This document shows positions 14,028 to 16,563 of a stretch of 16,563 nt of DNA, piece after piece (within the stretch, counting starts at the first letter, position 1; each line of letters begins with the position of its first letter). Position numbers and translations under genes: made by a program. Origin of the DNA: an uncultured Actinomycetes bacterium (GTDB lineage Bacteria > Actinomycetota > Actinomycetes > Mycobacteriales > Nakamurellaceae); NCBI GenBank assembly GCA_937926105.1, contig CALANS010000097.1:1-16563 (forward strand). Direction: 5' to 3'. The notes beneath the pieces are model-generated. The model saw nothing but the letters and a program-made list of their open reading frames with translations. It had not been told where the DNA came from and did not search any database.

Positions 14028-15843
14028 CCGCTGACGATGGAGGTTTGCCCATACTGCTCCCGGCTGGGGTAATTGGCAAGATTGTCGGCAACAATGCACT
14101 ATTTTTGTCGAAAAGCACCGTTGCGGCATTATGCGTACGTATTGCCATATCTCGCTTGTCTCGGTGGGTCCATGGCCGCATGCGCATGACCGCCGGGGGG
14201 ACGGATCGAAGAAGCAGCACGGACGATCCGAAGGGCAGAGTGCGGAGCCGTCCGGGGTCGAGGATCGGGATGCGGCGCAGCGAGGAGGAGCGGCTGCGGG
14301 TGCCGTCATTTCCGCGGTTTTCGGCCCAGGTGGTTTCGTCGCGCTCCCCAATCAGCGCGGCGAGGTCGCGTAGGTCGCCGGCGTTGCCGCCGCCGCCCAG
14401 GATGATCTTGGTGGTGCTGGCGTCCCACACGGTCGCGGCAGCCTGTTCGCCCCACTTGTGGCGCGCCTGGGCGAGGGATTGCAAGATCGCCCAGGTGCAG
14501 ATCCCCGTGCCGCCGCCCTCGGACATCAGGGTTGGCAGGGACGGAAGGGGTGAGAGGTTGCCGATTTCGTTGAGCATCACGGTGAGCGGCGGATCCAGCC
14601 GCGAGGACGGTGAGGCTGCCGCGACGTGCCGCGCGGTTTCCACGATGTCCTCGACGAACGCGGCGACCAGATTCGCGGCCGCTCCCGCGCCGGTGGACGT
14701 GCCGACCAGGTACAGGGTGCCGCGGTTTCGGATGAATGCGGCGGGGTCGAACTGCTCCCCCGGCCCCGGGGAGACGGCGGCGAGCACGTCCGGATCACCC
14801 AACGCCCCCAACGACTGTCGAACGCCGAGCCAGACGGAGTCGCGTTGCCGCGGGTCCGAGTCCGCCACCGCGTTCAGTGCGGTGGCCCATCCTGCGGGGG
14901 CCCGCGGGTTGGAGTCGAGGATCGCGATCGCGTCCTGTACCGCAGCGGGGGTCAGCGACCACCGGTACAGGTCGGCGGCGCCGCGATGGTCCAGGGCCGC
15001 TGCCATGAGCAGGGCGCGCAGCGCGGCCTCGGTCTGGCCCTGCCAGAAGCTGCCGTCTTCGGCGCCCTTGCCGGTACCGGCGGCGAGGCCGGCGGCGCGG
15101 ATCATGGCTGTCATCGGTTGCTCGCAGCCGCGGGTCAGCGACCAACGCAGGCCGACCTGGGTGTCGCCGGCGAGGTGTTGCGGGTCGAACACGGCGACCG
15201 GACCGAGATGCCTTCTGGCGCCGATGGTTTGGTCAATGTTGTCCGGCCGGGTCGATGTCGCGATCACCGCGCCGGGTGCGTCGAGGATGACGTTGACGAC
15301 CAGGTGCAGGTCCTTGCCGGATCGGGCCGGGCCGAGCACCACGACGGAGTCCTCCACCGACGACCACGCTTCGATGCCGTGCGAGGCGCCGAGCAGAAAT
15401 CCGACGTCGCGCGCGGCAGGCTTACCGATGGAGGGGCGGAGAAGTCGGCCGCGCTTGCGTACCGCACGCGGGGAGCAGGTATCGCGGATCTTCCGGCGGG
15501 ACGCCGTGCCGGGCAGGCGAAACACATCTACGGGTTCCGGGTCGGTGATGAACACGTGTCGCACGCCAACCGCGAGCAGCACCGCCGCGGCGGCCACTAC
15601 CAGCGTGATCGCCCAATACACGGCCGGGCCCGGGTTGGCGGCGCCCCACACGGAAGCCGGCCGGGCCGCGTGCGTAACCGCTCGAACACCGGCGAACACG
15701 TCACCGTGCGGGCGCCGACCTACGGTCACGACCGCCAGCGCACCGCCCGCCCACAGGGCACCAACGACACCCGCTATCGCGAGAACAGCGGCCGCCCAGG
15801 CAGTGTCATTCGACGGCCGTACAGCATTAAGCGTTCGAGTCAT
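14020..15843 (-). CDS. TraG/VirD4-like coupling ATPase (T4SS conjugative transfer)
   Basis: The 607-aa product has two N-terminal membrane helices (about residues 15-41 and 75-95), then the RecA-like core: Walker A GPARSGKD (171-178), a conserved VIATSTRPDNI segment, and a Walker B-like region PLTVMLNEIGNLSPLPSLPTL (419-439) followed by GICTWAILQSLAQARHKWG. The order and motifs are those of TraG/VirD4/TraD proteins, which recruit substrate DNA or protein to a secretion channel. The position normally occupied by Asp before the catalytic Glu is Asn (LNEI). The open frame starts at 15966, but ATG 15843 overlaps the preceding stop (ATGA) and gives a normal N-terminus. The last 50 residues, after WTHRDKRD, are encoded by AT-rich DNA (45% GC in 14101-14160) and look non-conserved. 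A role in conjugation is the best reading; pilus-linked protein export is the alternative. Confidence 0.9.
   Translation of the reverse strand: MTRTLNAVRPSNDTAWAAAVLAIAGVVGALWAGGALAVVTVGRRPHGDVFAGVRAVTHAARPASVWGAANPGPAVYWAITLVVAAAAVLLAVGVRHVFITDPEPVDVFRLPGTASRRKIRDTCSPRAVRKRGRLLRPSIGKPAARDVGFLLGASHGIEAWSSVEDSVVVLGPARSGKDLHLVVNVILDAPGAVIATSTRPDNIDQTIGARRHLGPVAVFDPQHLAGDTQVGLRWSLTRGCEQPMTAMIRAAGLAAGTGKGAEDGSFWQGQTEAALRALLMAAALDHRGAADLYRWSLTPAAVQDAIAILDSNPRAPAGWATALNAVADSDPRQRDSVWLGVRQSLGALGDPDVLAAVSPGPGEQFDPAAFIRNRGTLYLVGTSTGAGAAANLVAAFVEDIVETARHVAAASPSSRLDPPLTVMLNEIGNLSPLPSLPTLMSEGGGTGICTWAILQSLAQARHKWGEQAAATVWDASTTKIILGGGGNAGDLRDLAALIGERDETTWAENRGNDGTRSRSSSLRRIPILDPGRLRTLPFGSSVLLLRSVPPAVMRMRPWTHRDKRDMAIRTHNAATVLFDKNSALLPTILPITPAGSSMGKPPSSAGR
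14051..14079 (-). promoter_or_regulatory. Weak candidate internal promoter before the lipoprotein gene
   Basis: On the minus strand TTGCCA (14079-14074) resembles a -35 box in five of six positions, and CAGTAT (14056-14051) after a 17-nt spacer is a poor -10. It lies in the unusually AT-rich 3' end of the coupling ATPase gene, about 39 nt before the lipoprotein start. It would let the downstream Tad-like part be transcribed apart from the two transfer genes. The -10 match is weak, so it may be chance. Confidence 0.18.
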
Positions 15844-16563
15844 CGCGACACTCCCGCAGCGACGGCCCTGGCGGGTCGCCTTTCGCGTCTGGCGTGCAAC
15901 GCGGGCGCCTCGCGGCGCTGCTGCTCGACGCGCTCCTGTAGCCCGGGCGGCTGTCCGGATCCCCATTGCCGGGTGGGCAGCTCGTCAAGGACGCGGCGGG
16001 CGATGGCGATCACCCGGGTGCCCGTTTGTCGCACCGTGGTCAGACCATCCTCTCGACTGGCCCAGGTCAAGATGTAGGGAAGCGAGTAGTCGGAGGTGTC
16101 CATGCCGTGGGCTGCGCCGATCAGAAACGCGACCGACTCGGCCTCAACCTCCTTCGCTCCACGCGTCACCGCCATCGCTGCCGCGAGGTCGGTCACGCCA
16201 TCCGGGCCGCGCGGGTCATGGAGCAGCACGTGCCCCAACTCGTGAGACAGCGTCTTGGCGCGAGCCGCGTCATCCATGTCGGCCCGGATCGTCACGGTCA
16301 TGTCCGCCCAGTTGGTGACGCCGCTCCCGCCGCCCAACGCGGCGGCCGATGGCGCGTCGCGAAGTGTGAAGTCTCGTGCGGCAATCTGTTCCGCGAGCCC
16401 AGCCCACAAACCGTCGGGTGCCCGTCCGGCCAGAATGAGCGGCGCTGGCAGCTCGGGGACGGGTTCGCCGTCGGTCTGCGAGATGTCGAACACCGTCGCG
16501 AGATCGAATGGCCGGTTCGGATTCAGCCGGGACCGTTGTCGGAGCGGCGCGCCCGGTCGGGGC
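15840..16563 (-). CDS. ArdC-like antirestriction / ImmA-IrrE zinc metallopeptidase, C-terminal part
   Basis: The frame has no stop up to the window edge, so the gene is 5'-truncated here; about 240 residues are visible. The first residues, NRPFDLATVFDISQTDGEP, match the junction typical of ArdC-like antirestriction proteins (ssDNA-binding domain followed by a metallopeptidase domain). The GTG at 16493 lies inside this conserved stretch and is unlikely to be the start. The metallopeptidase motif HELGH is encoded at 16230-16244, followed by EVEAESVAFLIGAAHG, where a glutamate supplies the likely third zinc ligand. The tail is Arg/Ala-rich. ArdC proteins protect incoming plasmid DNA from restriction during conjugation; ImmA-type domains can also cleave repressors. 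It overlaps the coupling ATPase gene as ATGA, which ties DNA-entry functions to the same transcript. Confidence 0.85.
   Translation of the reverse strand, partial: PRPGAPLRQRSRLNPNRPFDLATVFDISQTDGEPVPELPAPLILAGRAPDGLWAGLAEQIAARDFTLRDAPSAAALGGGSGVTNWADMTVTIRADMDDAARAKTLSHELGHVLLHDPRGPDGVTDLAAAMAVTRGAKEVEAESVAFLIGAAHGMDTSDYSLPYILTWASREDGLTTVRQTGTRVIAIARRVLDELPTRQWGSGQPPGLQERVEQQRREAPALHARRERRPARAVAAGVSR

Noticed and set aside
14013..14351. N-terminal extension of the lipoprotein frame
   Set aside because: It is antisense-free but lies fully inside the coupling ATPase gene in another frame, and the lipoprotein signal begins precisely at ATG 14012 behind a perfect ribosome binding site.
15844..15966. 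N-terminal extension of the coupling ATPase frame
   Set aside because: The 41 extra residues are Arg/Ala-rich and overlap the ArdC/ImmA coding sequence; ATG 15843 in an ATGA overlap is the better start.
13913..16318. An 801-codon plus-strand open frame
   Set aside because: It is a GC-driven shadow antisense to the coupling ATPase and ArdC/ImmA genes, with Arg/Ser/Pro-rich sequence and no domain.
1..16563. tRNA, rRNA, CRISPR array, insertion sequence or attachment site
   Set aside because: I looked for repeat-spacer patterns, transposase motifs, long terminal inverted repeats and tRNA-like cloverleaf ends and saw none that I could support by eye.

Overview
The window is high-GC actinobacterial DNA. 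Codon bias toward G/C, several GTG starts, and the families present (LysM/BTAD regulator, degenerate CpaE-like ATPase, actinobacterial TraG-like ATPase, ArdC/ImmA protein) suggest a mycolic-acid actinomycete such as Nocardia, Rhodococcus or Mycobacterium, or a close relative. The genus cannot be fixed from the sequence. The gene content looks like the transfer or secretion region of a plasmid or integrative element rather than a core chromosomal locus.

Layout: one plus-strand gene of unknown function (66-1547) converges on a single minus-strand cluster of 15 genes that fills the rest of the window (16563 down to 1656). In transcription order the cluster holds: the C-terminal part of an ArdC-like/ImmA zinc metallopeptidase (open at the window edge); a TraG/VirD4-like coupling ATPase; a lipoprotein; a Sec-exported protein with six mature cysteines; a SAF-domain (CpaB/RcpC-like) membrane protein; a CpaE/ParA-like ATPase with a broken Walker A; the TadA/CpaF motor ATPase; TadB; TadC; a Flp-pilin-like peptide; three TadE/TadG-like pseudopilins; a four-TM LysM-LysM-wHTH-BTAD protein; and a single-domain prepilin peptidase (TadV/CpaA type). 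Nearly every junction is an ATGA or GTGA stop/start overlap, so the cluster reads as one translationally coupled operon. Its only sizeable spacer (55 nt) lies just before the pilin gene and carries a small hairpin and a clear Shine-Dalgarno.

How the genes may work together: prepilin peptidase, TadA, TadB/TadC, pilin and pseudopilins make an almost complete Tad (Flp-type) pilus machine. The surface lipoprotein, the exported protein and the LysM domains could carry it through the wall. The TraG/VirD4-like ATPase and the ArdC-type antirestriction protein are typical of conjugative DNA transfer. The main inference is therefore a Tad-family pilus combined with a T4SS-type coupling protein, plausibly a DNA-transfer apparatus, with no VirB4, secretin or relaxase visible here. 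The LysM-BTAD protein has a predicted topology that puts the wall-binding domains outside and the DNA-binding-type domain inside, so it may link wall state to regulation or assembly.

Several long open frames include spurious N-terminal extensions. I moved the starts of the LysM-BTAD protein (5551), the TadG-like protein (GTG 6114), the CpaE-like protein (GTG 11686), the lipoprotein (14012) and the coupling ATPase (15843) on the basis of overlap architecture, ribosome binding sites and recognisable N-termini.
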